Origin: Polaribacter sp. L3A8
GTDB taxonomy: Bacteria; Bacteroidota; Bacteroidia; Flavobacteriales; Flavobacteriaceae
NCBI RefSeq assembly: GCF_009796785.1
Contig: NZ_CP047026.1
Coordinates: 2,834,501-2,898,500, forward strand
Length of the DNA stretch: 64,000 bases
Direction of reading: 5' to 3'
The notes beneath the pieces were generated by a model. That model searched no databases and had not been told where the DNA came from. It saw only the letters and a list, made by a program, of their open reading frames with translations. A program made the position numbers and the translations under genes. Shown here one piece after another: positions 34,168-43,240 of this stretch (position 1 is the first letter of the stretch; every line of letters starts with the position of its first letter).

Positions 34168-34309
34168 TTCACAGTAAATCAGTAGCAGTTTGCAGTCAAA
34201 AAACTGCATGCTAAAACAGAAATAAAATTAAAATAGTTAGTCATTAAAGCAATTTATACATGTAATTGGTAAACTGCCAACTGAAGACTGACAACTGAAG
34301 ACTGAAACA
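34168..34309. repeat. Low-complexity ACTG-word island before sufD
   Basis: It contains CAGTAAATCAGTAGCAGTTT and GCAGTCAAAAAACTGCATGC on the left, and CTGCCAACTGAAGACTGA, then CAACTGAAGACTGAAACA, on the right, ending just before the sufD ATG. The left half reads mostly as the reverse complement of the right half. Similar islands are at 45880-46024 and 55455-55490. Confidence 0.6.
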
Positions 34310-35623
34310 ATGGAATTAAAAAACAAACTATTATCATCATACGTTGCATTTGAAAATGATGTAGACACCAATTCTGATGTGCATGAAATCCGTTCAAAAG
34401 CGTTTCAAAATTTTGAAGAACTAGGCTTTCCTACTAAGAAATTAGAAGCTTGGAAATACACCTCTTTAAACTCAGTTTTAAAGCAAGACTACAGCTTGTT
34501 TCCAAACAAAGAAAACGCTATTGAATTAGCAGATGTAAGAAAGTATTTTATACATGATATAGATGCTTATAAACTTGTTTTTATAGACGGAAAATACAGT
34601 TCTTTCTTATCTGAAACTACACACGATACTTTTGATGTTTGTTTAATGTCTGCGGCATTAACAAAACCAAAATACAAAGCTGTAATTGAAAATTACTTTA
34701 ATAAAATAGCTAAAGAAGACAATTTAACTTCTTTAAATACCGCTTTTGCAAACGAAGGTGCCTACATCTACATTCCTAAAAATGTTGAAGTAGAAAAACC
34801 AATTCAGATTATCAACTTTACAACAGGTAACGAAGCTGCAACAATGTTGCAACCAAGAAACTTAATTGTAGTTGAGCAAAATGCACATGTTCAAATTATA
34901 GAACGTCATCAAAGTTTAACTTCTAACCCAGTTTTAACAAATTCGGTAACAGAAGTTTATGCTGCAAAAGATGCTACTGTAGATATTTATAAGATTCAGA
35001 ATGATGACAATAATGCTTCTTTAATAGATAACTCTTACGTAGAACAAAAATCGAATAGTGTAGTATCTGTACATACTTTTTCTTTTGGTGGAAATATTAC
35101 CAGAAACAATTTAAACTTTTATCAAAGAGGAGAACACATCGATTCTATCTTAAAAGGAATTACTATTTTAGACGGAAAACAACATGTAGATCATAACACT
35201 TTGGTACATCATATAGAACCAAATTGTGAAAGTCATCAAGATTATAAAGGAATTTATGATGCACGTTCTACAGGTGTTTTTAACGGTAAAGTAGTTGTTA
35301 ATAAAGAAGCGCAGAAAACAAATGCATATCAAAAAAACAACAATGTTTTATTAAGTGATAAAGCAACGGTTAACGCAAAACCTCAACTAGAAATTTTTGC
35401 TGATGATGTAAAATGTTCTCATGGTTGTACTATTGGTCAACTAGATGATGAAGCTTTATTTTACATGCAACAACGTGGTATTCCTAAAAAAGAGGGGAAA
35501 GCTTTATTAATGTTTGCTTTTGCAAATACTGTTTTAGAAAGCGTTAAAATACCAGAAGTAAAACAACGTATAACAAAATTAATAGCTAAAAAATTAGGTG
35601 TTAATATTGGTTTCGATCTTTAA
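34310..35623 (+). CDS. sufD: Fe-S cluster assembly protein SufD
   Basis: A 437-residue SufB paralogue. The N-terminal helices (ELGFPTKKLEAWKYTSL) are followed by a beta-helix (GAYIYIPKNVEVEKPIQII, LLSDKATVNAKPQLEIFADD). The C-terminal VKCSHGCTIGQLDDEALFYM motif carries the Cys-His used with SufB for cluster building. It forms the SufB-SufD heterodimer on which SufC acts. It is last in the polycistronic unit, followed by a strong terminator at 35651-35679. Confidence 0.95.
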   Translation: MELKNKLLSSYVAFENDVDTNSDVHEIRSKAFQNFEELGFPTKKLEAWKYTSLNSVLKQDYSLFPNKENAIELADVRKYFIHDIDAYKLVFIDGKYSSFLSETTHDTFDVCLMSAALTKPKYKAVIENYFNKIAKEDNLTSLNTAFANEGAYIYIPKNVEVEKPIQIINFTTGNEAATMLQPRNLIVVEQNAHVQIIERHQSLTSNPVLTNSVTEVYAAKDATVDIYKIQNDDNNASLIDNSYVEQKSNSVVSVHTFSFGGNITRNNLNFYQRGEHIDSILKGITILDGKQHVDHNTLVHHIEPNCESHQDYKGIYDARSTGVFNGKVVVNKEAQKTNAYQKNNNVLLSDKATVNAKPQLEIFADDVKCSHGCTIGQLDDEALFYMQQRGIPKKEGKALLMFAFANTVLESVKIPEVKQRITKLIAKKLGVNIGFDL

Positions 35624-35650
35624 GAAAAAAATCATTTTTACATAAAATAT

Positions 35651-35679
35651 AACCACGCAAATTGCGTGGTTTTTTTTTG
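35651..35679 (+). terminator. Terminator after sufD
   Basis: The inverted repeat AACCACGCAA / TTGCGTGGTT is followed by a run of eight or more T. Confidence 0.85.
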
Positions 35680-35700
35680 TAACTTTAAAAAAACAAAATT

Positions 35701-35904
35701 ATGAACAAAACAATTAAAACAATATTATTATCTGCAGGAGTAGTACTACTTGTTTATGGAATTTACACAATGGTACAGCCAGAAACCGAAATTTCTATTG
35801 GCGATTTAGATTTAGTAAAAGCACAAGACAATACAAACTCTTATATTACAATAGCATTAGGAATTGTAGCTGTAGCACTTAGTTTAATAAAAGGAAAGGA
35901 CTAA
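35701..35904 (+). CDS. Small two-helix membrane protein
   Basis: A 67-residue protein. A hydrophobic N-terminal helix (about 7-24, TILLSAGVVLLVYGIYTMV), an acidic linker (ISIGDLDLVKAQDN) and a second helix (ITIALGIVAVALSLI) end in a charged KGKD tail. The form recalls small flavobacterial inner-membrane proteins, sometimes labelled as DUF3185-like; I cannot assign a function. It starts at ATG 35701, 22 bases after the sufD terminator T-run, so it should have its own promoter. Confidence 0.7.
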   Translation: MNKTIKTILLSAGVVLLVYGIYTMVQPETEISIGDLDLVKAQDNTNSYITIALGIVAVALSLIKGKD

Positions 35905-35934
35905 ATAATTCAACATATTTTTTTACAAATGGTA

Positions 35935-37257
35935 TTATTCTTCAATAGAAGAAATAATACCTTTTAAAAACTCATTTTCATCAAAGTTTTTCAACCCAAA
36001 ACGGACAATAACCATTTCTTGATCTGGTAAAACATACACCCTTTGTCCTTGAAAACCATCTGCATAATACATATTACTAGGCACATCTTTAAAGTGGTTT
36101 TCTGCATTTAACCAAAACTGAGCACCATAAGTTCCATCAGAAGTTGGCGTTGGTGTGGTCATATAATCTACCCATTTTTTTGTAAACAATTGTTCTCCGT
36201 TCCAATTTCCATTTTTAAGATACAAAAGACCGAATTTACCCCAATCTCTTGTCGTTGCCCAAGAATAAGAAGAACCTACGTAATTTCCGCTTAAATCGGC
36301 TTCTAAGAGCATAGAATTCATTCCTATCTTATCAATAAAATTGGTGTACCAAAAATCTAAATATTCTTGATGTGTTTTAAAATAGCTTCTTAAAATTCCG
36401 GATAATAAATTAGTGGTTCCAGAAGAGTAATTCCAAGTTTCGTTTGGCTTGCCAACCAAAGGTTTGTTTTCTTGCATTTTGGTCATATCTCTTTCTAGAA
36501 ACAACATTTTAGTGGCATCAGAAATTTCTTCATAATTTTCATCCCATTCCAAACCAGAATTCATTTGCAATAAATTACTGATGGTAATATTTTTACGCTT
36601 ATCATTTTGCCAAGAAGCAATTGGAGCTTTGTTAAACACATTAATTCCACCTTGAGTTTGCATAATACCAAATACAGTACTTAACAAACTCTTAGTCATA
36701 GACCAACCTAATAATTTTGAGTCTTGATCAAATCCGTCTGCATATTTTTCTGAAACAATTTGATCTTTATAGATAACTAAAACTGCTCTTGTTTGGTTTA
36801 TTGAATCAAACAAAAAATCTAAAGAGCTATCTATTTTAGCATAATCTAAATTTGCAAAAATAGTATCTTTTTGTGGTGCATTTCCGTAAGGATAAGGTGT
36901 ATTATTATCTGCTTCCAATCTTCTAGGAACTAAATAATTTGCTGTTTCATCGCTTTTTTCTAAGGATAAAACAGCTCCTAACCCTTTTCTATAAACAGCT
37001 TTTCTAGTTAATAAGCCAAACGCAGAAGAAGTTGCTATTTTACTTTCTAAATCAATAGCATCAGAAGCTAAATTAACAGGCGCAAAATTATTATCTGTTT
37101 TGTCTGTAAAGGCTAAAGTTCTATTGGCAACAAAAACAGAAGAAGCAATATTTTTAGCAGAATAGCCAGATAACATATTCAATTTTGGATAATTATAAAT
37201 TACTGTAACCAAAACAAAAATCAATACTAAAAGTAGAATACGTTTAAAAATTTTCAT
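35935..37257 (-). CDS. Serine hydrolase of the beta-lactamase/class C family
   Basis: A 440-residue protein anchored or exported by an N-terminal helix (about 5-24, RILLLVLIFVLVTVIY). The catalytic SxxK is in LLGWSMTKSLLS (about 182-193), and the second motif reads WNYSSGTTNLLSG (Tyr near 278). This is the AmpC/D-alanyl-D-alanine carboxypeptidase-like fold (Beta-lactamase, PF00144). Such proteins are esterases, peptidases or 6-aminohexanoate-dimer-hydrolase relatives; the substrate cannot be told from sequence. It stands alone, convergent with the small membrane-protein gene (30 bases) and divergent from sufS. Confidence 0.8.
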   Translation of the reverse strand: MKIFKRILLLVLIFVLVTVIYNYPKLNMLSGYSAKNIASSVFVANRTLAFTDKTDNNFAPVNLASDAIDLESKIATSSAFGLLTRKAVYRKGLGAVLSLEKSDETANYLVPRRLEADNNTPYPYGNAPQKDTIFANLDYAKIDSSLDFLFDSINQTRAVLVIYKDQIVSEKYADGFDQDSKLLGWSMTKSLLSTVFGIMQTQGGINVFNKAPIASWQNDKRKNITISNLLQMNSGLEWDENYEEISDATKMLFLERDMTKMQENKPLVGKPNETWNYSSGTTNLLSGILRSYFKTHQEYLDFWYTNFIDKIGMNSMLLEADLSGNYVGSSYSWATTRDWGKFGLLYLKNGNWNGEQLFTKKWVDYMTTPTPTSDGTYGAQFWLNAENHFKDVPSNMYYADGFQGQRVYVLPDQEMVIVRFGLKNFDENEFLKGIISSIEE

Positions 37258-37329
37258 GAGAAAAGAGTTTAATTATGTAAAAATAAGAAAATCATATTGT
37301 CTTTATCACAAGTTTAAAAAATCAACCTT

Positions 37330-37337
37330 TATCTTTG
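37330..37337 (+). promoter_or_regulatory. -7 box of sufS
   Basis: TATCTTTG matches TAnnTTTG, 19 bases before ATG 37357. sufS thus has its own promoter, separate from the sufA-D unit. Confidence 0.55.
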
Positions 37338-37356
37338 TCTTTTAAATTGATTTTGT

Positions 37357-38571
37357 ATGATAAATGTTGATAAAATTCGTGAAGATTTTCCAATTCTAAA
37401 AAGAACGGTTCACGGAAAACCTTTAGTCTATTTTGATAATGCTGCTACTTCTCAAACACCGCAAGTTGTTATTGATGCCATTGTAGATTATTATAGCAAT
37501 TACAATGCTAATATTCACAGAGGTGTGCATACTTTAAGTCAGGAAGCGACAGATAAATATGAGCAAGCACGTATTAAAATTCAGAAACATTTTAATGCAA
37601 AAGAAGCTTATGAGATTATTTTAACTTCTGGTACTACGGATAGTATTAATAGAGTTGCCGCTGGTTTTGCATCCCTTTTAAATGCAGGTGATGAAATCAT
37701 TGTTTCTGCATTAGAACACCATTCTAATATTGTGCCTTGGCAAATGTTATGTGAAAAAACAGGTGCTGTTTTAAAGGTCATTCCGATGTTAGAAGATGGT
37801 TCTTTAAATATGGAAGCTTATCATAATTTATTAAATGAGAAAACAAAATTGGTTTTTTGTAACCATGTTTCTAACGCATTAGGAACCATTAACCCAATTG
37901 AAGAAATTATTAATGCTGCACACAAAGTAAACGCAGCTATTTTAATTGATGGAGCTCAGGCTACACCTCATATAAAACCAGATGTACAAGCTTTAAACGT
38001 TGATTTTTATGTAGCTTCCGCTCATAAATTATGTGGCCCAACAGGTGTTGGAATGTTATACGGTAAACAAGAATGGTTAGAAAAACTACCTCCTTACCAA
38101 GGTGGTGGAGAAATGATAGCTAACGTAACTTTCGAAAAAACAACCTATGCTGGTTTGCCTCATAAATTTGAAGCCGGAACACCAAATATTTGTGGAGGGA
38201 TTGCTTTTGGAGCTGCCATAGATTATCTAAATTCTATTGGTTTTAATGAAATCGCAGCGTATGAAAATGAACTTTTAGCTTACGGTACGCAAGAACTTTT
38301 AAAGATTGAAGGCTTAAAAATTTACGGAACCACTAAAGATAAAACAGCGGTGATTTCTTTTAATGTAAATGATATTCATCCGTATGATATTGGCTCAATA
38401 TTAGATAAATTAGGAATTGCAGTTAGAACAGGCCATCATTGTGCACAACCAATTATGGATTTTTATAAAATACCCGGGACTGTAAGAGCTTCTTTCTCTT
38501 TCTACAACACAAAAGAAGAAATAGATATTTTAGTTACTGGACTAAAAAGAGCTGTAATGATGTTGTCTTAA
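37357..38571 (+). CDS. sufS: Cysteine desulfurase SufS
   Basis: A 404-residue PLP enzyme that takes sulfur from cysteine for Fe-S assembly. The N-terminus is FPILKRTVHGKPLVYFDNAATSQ; the PLP Asp/Gln are in ILIDGAQATPH; the Schiff-base Lys is in SAHKLCGPTG (about 225); the active Cys is in RTGHHCAQPIMDF (about 362). The short RxGHHCAQP loop is the group II (SufS) type. Length and motifs are typical. A SufE or SufU partner is not in this window. It is separated from sufD by two unrelated genes. Confidence 0.95.
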   Translation: MINVDKIREDFPILKRTVHGKPLVYFDNAATSQTPQVVIDAIVDYYSNYNANIHRGVHTLSQEATDKYEQARIKIQKHFNAKEAYEIILTSGTTDSINRVAAGFASLLNAGDEIIVSALEHHSNIVPWQMLCEKTGAVLKVIPMLEDGSLNMEAYHNLLNEKTKLVFCNHVSNALGTINPIEEIINAAHKVNAAILIDGAQATPHIKPDVQALNVDFYVASAHKLCGPTGVGMLYGKQEWLEKLPPYQGGGEMIANVTFEKTTYAGLPHKFEAGTPNICGGIAFGAAIDYLNSIGFNEIAAYENELLAYGTQELLKIEGLKIYGTTKDKTAVISFNVNDIHPYDIGSILDKLGIAVRTGHHCAQPIMDFYKIPGTVRASFSFYNTKEEIDILVTGLKRAVMMLS

Positions 38572-38643
38572 TTGTCATTGCCAGGAACGAAGCAATCTGC
38601 TTATTGTAAGCTACAAATTTTCATGTATTACGTTCTATAAAAT

Positions 38644-38679
38644 AAAAAAGGTTGAGAATTAAAATTCTCAACCTTTTTT
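38644..38679. terminator. Bidirectional terminator between sufS and the GDSL gene
   Basis: AAAAAAGGTTGAGAATT and AATTCTCAACCTTTTTT form a 17-bp stem with a T-run on both strands, serving the two convergent genes. Confidence 0.85.
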
Positions 38680-38701
38680 TGTACTTAATTCTATCTACCT
38701 C

Positions 38702-40372
38702 TTATTGTAAAAGCGGTGAATAATTTGTTGGAAAATCTACTGCTTTCGCTAAACCATTTGTAGCTGTTGTAAAGTTAGATCCAAATTTAGCATCCATAGC
38801 TACTAAAATTTTATTAGCCATTAAGGCATATCCTCTACCTGTTAAATGAACTCCATCTAAACTAATTAAACCACCAGTAACTAAACCTGTAGTCAAAATA
38901 TAATTATCAAAAGTAATTCCTGTAGAAGCTTCTTGTAAAATACCTTTAAAATCTACCATTGCAATGTTATCATTAGAAGCAACAGCATCTTCAATTACTG
39001 TATTATAAGCATCTGTAGCGGTTTTTATTGCTAATTGTTCTTGTGGTGTAAGTACCCATTTATCTTCTAAAGGAAGCGTAATTCCTTCTGCAGAAAACTG
39101 CCCCGCTAAAGTTGCTGGTAAAAGTCCACCACTTTGAGCGATTAAAGTACCAGCTGCAGTCATATTTACCGTACCGATTACTCTACTACTTGGTAAAACA
39201 AATAAATCATTAGAAGTTGCAGATCTTGCTTTTCCATATTGTTGCCCTAACAAATTAGCCACCAAAGGTGCAGCTGCAGCAGGTAACCCTATCGATTCTA
39301 CAAAAGGAACAAAAGTTGGACTCGCACCTAAACTATTAGTAATTGCAGCAGTTAAATCTGTTGCATCTTCATCATATATAACTAAAGAATTTGTTTCTGT
39401 AGCAGAAAAAACAATAGAACGCTCTGGTTCTCCAGCACCCACATATATTTGATTAACAGCGCCAAAAACTGAATTTAATAAAGGTATTTGAGCCTTTAAA
39501 GTTGGTCCAGTTTCTGCATCATTAGGGTCTAATGGATTATATGGTACGGTTGTAAAATGTGCTAATGTTGTAATATAAGGTAAATTAGCAACTACTCCTT
39601 TTGCTCCTCCAGAAGTTAATGTAGCAACCATACCGTTAAAAACATTTGCAAAAACTAAAGGGTTTGTAATATCATTAGATCCATACGTTGCCAGATTTAA
39701 ATTTCCTGTAGGGTTTTCTTCAGATGGAGATTGATCTACTCCAGCACCTCCAGAAAGTGCATAGCCTAAAACATCATTACCACCAATTTCTGATAATGTA
39801 AAAAAAGTTGGTGACTGTGCCATTGCATCCCCTAAAACCGTAGCTGTAGGTGAAGATGCCATTCTTGCAAAATAAGGGTTTGCTAACCCTGGGATAACGC
39901 CCGCAGAGTTACCATAACCTGCCGCTAATAAATGAAAGCTTTTTGCACCCGGAATACCAAAGTTATTTAAGTTTCCACTTACAGAAGAAGTAACTTCTGT
40001 AGTTGGGGTTGCTGTTAAAGATTCTGGTCCAGATCCATTAAAAAATAATCTTGGTCCTTGTATTACATTCCCAGAATACAATAACCCTCCAATATTATCA
40101 TTCATTAAAGGTTGGTTAAAATCTGTGCCAAACTTTTTAGCTAGAATATTAGGAAAAGAGTTTTCTTGAGCTGCTTTAAACAAAGCTCCATCTGTAAAAC
40201 CTGCAGTAAAAGAGGCTCCAATAGAAACGTATTTAGAAAAATCTAAACCATTTACATTTAATTGAACATTTGCTGCTACTTCTTCTGGAATTGCATCTAA
40301 ATCATTGTTTACATCACAAGATGTAAGACCAAGAGTTAAAAGAAACAATCCTATATATTTATAATTCTTCAT
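38702..40372 (-). CDS. GDSL/SGNH-type outer-membrane lipoprotein
   Basis: A 556-residue lipoprotein (signal ending LGLTSCDVNND; lipid on the Cys near 19). Block I reads SIGASFTAGFTDG (Ser near 53, in place of GDSxS), block III is LSEIGGNDVLGYAL, and block V is DGVHLTGRGYALM (Asp and His). These residues form the Ser-Asp-His triad of SGNH hydrolases. It is 15 bases downstream of the TonB receptor gene, a pairing common in Flavobacteriia, and may act on a lipid or ester ligand handled by that receptor. The substrate is unknown. Confidence 0.8.
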   Translation of the reverse strand: MKNYKYIGLFLLTLGLTSCDVNNDLDAIPEEVAANVQLNVNGLDFSKYVSIGASFTAGFTDGALFKAAQENSFPNILAKKFGTDFNQPLMNDNIGGLLYSGNVIQGPRLFFNGSGPESLTATPTTEVTSSVSGNLNNFGIPGAKSFHLLAAGYGNSAGVIPGLANPYFARMASSPTATVLGDAMAQSPTFFTLSEIGGNDVLGYALSGGAGVDQSPSEENPTGNLNLATYGSNDITNPLVFANVFNGMVATLTSGGAKGVVANLPYITTLAHFTTVPYNPLDPNDAETGPTLKAQIPLLNSVFGAVNQIYVGAGEPERSIVFSATETNSLVIYDEDATDLTAAITNSLGASPTFVPFVESIGLPAAAAPLVANLLGQQYGKARSATSNDLFVLPSSRVIGTVNMTAAGTLIAQSGGLLPATLAGQFSAEGITLPLEDKWVLTPQEQLAIKTATDAYNTVIEDAVASNDNIAMVDFKGILQEASTGITFDNYILTTGLVTGGLISLDGVHLTGRGYALMANKILVAMDAKFGSNFTTATNGLAKAVDFPTNYSPLLQ

Positions 40373-40386
40373 TAAATTTTGTTTTT

Positions 40387-43047
40387 TTAGTTATTAATTG
40401 TCCAAGAAAGGTAGTACTGAGAACCTACAGCACCAACACCAGTAGCACCTAAATATTCTTGTCCTGTTAAATTTGCTCCTCCTAATTTAAATACAGATTT
40501 CATTGAAGGAACACTATAGTTAATTTGAGCATCTATAACTGTTCTAGCTTTCATTGTACCATCTAAGAAAGAAGCTTCCCATCTATATTCATCTTGCCAT
40601 CTTGCATTCACATTAAACCCAAAGTTTTTAAATAAATCTGTTTTACCAAATTGTAATTTTACTTTGTGTTCTGGAGTATTAAAACCGGCCTCAAAATCTG
40701 GATCAGACGCTTGGTCAAAATCAAATTTAGCATAGGTATAATTTAAACCAAGATTAAACCCTTTTAAAACTTTAGTATTTAAACCAATAGTAGCTCCATA
40801 AGAATTAATGTCTGCAGCAGAATTAGTATACAATTGAAAAACTTTAAAACCTCCAACTGTATTATAAGGCACAATTACATTTTTATTAGCTATAAAATCT
40901 TCATATTGATTATAATATACACTTAAATCTATAGTAATGTTATTCAATGAAACAGGAATAAGTCCTCTATATCCAACTTCAAAAGCAGTTACTTTTTCTG
41001 GTTTCACAAAATCTACATTTGCTTTTACAGTTCCACCACTTGCAACCGTAAAAGAGTTTTCATAAGCATCTCTACCAGTTAAGGTATAAGTATCTCCATT
41101 ACCATCTTGAAAAGTTGTAGTATATCTATCTATATTATCCTCTACTCCACCAACTAAAATAGCATTACCTACATCTAAACCAATGTATTGATCTTGAGTT
41201 GTTGGGTTTCTAAAACCTGTTTGAAAAGAAGCTCTAAAGTTTTGATTTTTATTTTCTCCACCCGCATAGGCAAATGAAACTCTTGGAGAAAAATTACCAT
41301 CAAAGTTTTGTGCTTTGTCATATCTAAGAGAGGCTGTTACTTTTAAACGATCATCCTCTAAAAACTTCTTTTGAGCTTGGGTATACACTCCATATTCGTC
41401 ATAATCAATAGGACCATCAGAATCTGTAAAAATATTTCCAAAAGAATTTAAAGAATATCTTCTGTAAGAACCACCAACTTGAATTTCTGCAAAATCTATA
41501 ACATCTTGAAAATTGTAATTAGCATCTGCATGGTATAATTTTGTTTGATCTCTAAATTTTGCTCCAGTAATTAAATCTGGATCACTAGTAACCTTGTCTA
41601 ACGCTGCCTTAAATTCTGAAGTACCAGGTATTAAACGGTTTCTATCTGCATAAGCTCTTGCGCCTGCATGTTTTTCTGCTTCTGTTGTTCCTGTAGAAGT
41701 TAAAAAAGCTCCTGCATATTCTGTAAACCAGTTTTGATCTGAACTCCAAGCTCTATTAACATTTAAAGCTGCAAATAAAGTATTATAAGAATCACCAGCA
41801 TCTTCATTTGTCATATACCCTCTTACAAAAAAGTTTTTTCCTTTAAATTCTAGTTTATGTTGTTCTAGAAAAAAGTTTTTAATGCTATATTTTTGTCCTC
41901 CTAAATATTGAGTAGTACCTACTCCTATCTTAGAATTCCAAATAACTTCTAAACGATCATCACCAAAAGGACGATAGTTTAATGAACTTCCAAATTTTAC
42001 ACTTTTAACACCATAATCCATCAAGTCATTTTCATTATAACCTGTTCTACTTACTCTACCTATTGCTCCTCCTAAATTTGTGGATGCAACATCACCATAA
42101 ACATTAACCCCATTATAATTAGGATCAGATCTATCTCCTGCAATATATTCATCTCCATCTGTATTTCTATAATCTGTTGCATGCCAATCTTCACCTTCTA
42201 AATAAGACAATGTAGCTTTTGCTGCAAATTTATCAGAAAATGCATACGCCATTCTAACATTAAAATCATAAAATTCATTATTTCCTGCAGCTTCTTGACT
42301 TGTAACTCCACCTTTCATAGAAACACTAATTCCTTGATCATCAAAAGGGCTTTTACTTGTCATAAACATAATACCATTAAAAGCATTTGCACCATATAAT
42401 GCAGAAGATGCCCCTGGAAGTAATTCTACCGTTTTTACATCTAGCTCAGACATTCCTAATAAATTACCTAATGCAAAATTTAATGCTGGAGAAGAATTAT
42501 CCATTCCGTCTACCAACTGCATAAAACGCGTGTTAGAAAACGTTGCAAAACCACGTGTATTAACAGATTTAAAAGTTAAACTGTTTGTGTTAATATCTAC
42601 TCCTTTTAAATTTTCTAAGCCATCATAAAAACTAGGTGCAGAGGTATTTTTTATTGCTCTACTATCCATTCTTTCTACCGTAACAGGAGACTCCATAATA
42701 CGTTCTGGAGTTCTAGAAGCAGAAACAACTATTTCATCTAAAGAGGTTTCATTTTCTGTTAAACTAACAGTTACTTTTTGTTTGTTTTTTGTAATTTCTA
42801 TTTTTTCTGGATGAAAACCTAGTACAGAAATTTCTAAAGTAAAAGGTGGGTTATCTGTAACTTGTAGTACAAAATTACCATCAAAATCTGTAGTAGTACC
42901 TACCGCTTTTCTTGAAATTTTAATGTTGGCTCCAGGAATTAATTCTCCTGTTTTAGCGTCTTTAACAGTACCTGTAACAGTGGTTTGAGCAACCATTGCA
43001 ACACTACTAAAAGCTATAAACGCTAGAAGTATAATTTTTTTTATCAT
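40387..43047 (-). CDS. TonB-dependent outer membrane receptor
   Basis: An 886-residue receptor. The signal peptide (MIKKIILLAFIAFSSVAMVAQ) is followed by a CarboxypepD_reg-like domain (VTGTVKDAKTGELIPGANI, TTTDFDGNFVLQV). Next comes the plug (DEIVVSASRTPERIMESPV, GVDINTNSLTFKSV, LLPGASSALYGANAFNG), then a 22-strand barrel ending QYYLSWTINN. It imports a bulky ligand across the outer membrane using TonB energy. No SusD partner is present; the neighbour is a GDSL lipoprotein, which argues against a classical polysaccharide locus. The -7 region upstream reads GTATTTTG. Confidence 0.9.
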   Translation of the reverse strand: MIKKIILLAFIAFSSVAMVAQTTVTGTVKDAKTGELIPGANIKISRKAVGTTTDFDGNFVLQVTDNPPFTLEISVLGFHPEKIEITKNKQKVTVSLTENETSLDEIVVSASRTPERIMESPVTVERMDSRAIKNTSAPSFYDGLENLKGVDINTNSLTFKSVNTRGFATFSNTRFMQLVDGMDNSSPALNFALGNLLGMSELDVKTVELLPGASSALYGANAFNGIMFMTSKSPFDDQGISVSMKGGVTSQEAAGNNEFYDFNVRMAYAFSDKFAAKATLSYLEGEDWHATDYRNTDGDEYIAGDRSDPNYNGVNVYGDVASTNLGGAIGRVSRTGYNENDLMDYGVKSVKFGSSLNYRPFGDDRLEVIWNSKIGVGTTQYLGGQKYSIKNFFLEQHKLEFKGKNFFVRGYMTNEDAGDSYNTLFAALNVNRAWSSDQNWFTEYAGAFLTSTGTTEAEKHAGARAYADRNRLIPGTSEFKAALDKVTSDPDLITGAKFRDQTKLYHADANYNFQDVIDFAEIQVGGSYRRYSLNSFGNIFTDSDGPIDYDEYGVYTQAQKKFLEDDRLKVTASLRYDKAQNFDGNFSPRVSFAYAGGENKNQNFRASFQTGFRNPTTQDQYIGLDVGNAILVGGVEDNIDRYTTTFQDGNGDTYTLTGRDAYENSFTVASGGTVKANVDFVKPEKVTAFEVGYRGLIPVSLNNITIDLSVYYNQYEDFIANKNVIVPYNTVGGFKVFQLYTNSAADINSYGATIGLNTKVLKGFNLGLNYTYAKFDFDQASDPDFEAGFNTPEHKVKLQFGKTDLFKNFGFNVNARWQDEYRWEASFLDGTMKARTVIDAQINYSVPSMKSVFKLGGANLTGQEYLGATGVGAVGSQYYLSWTINN

Positions 43048-43210
43048 AATTTGAATTATTTGTTAGATAAATGCAAAATACAATTTTTTTTGAATAATTT
43101 AATAAATAGTGCTGTTTTTTAAGATTATAACAATAAAACCACATATTTTTATCAAAAAAAAAGTTCTAAAAACTACTCTTTTACATATTAGAAGAAACCG
43201 TTAGTTATTG

Positions 43211-43218
43211 TACATTTG
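43211..43218 (+). promoter_or_regulatory. -7 box of ribF
   Basis: TACATTTG matches TAnnTTTG and lies 23 bases before the proposed TTG start at 43241. Confidence 0.5.
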
Positions 43219-43240
43219 TAATATCTTTAATTATCTTTTT

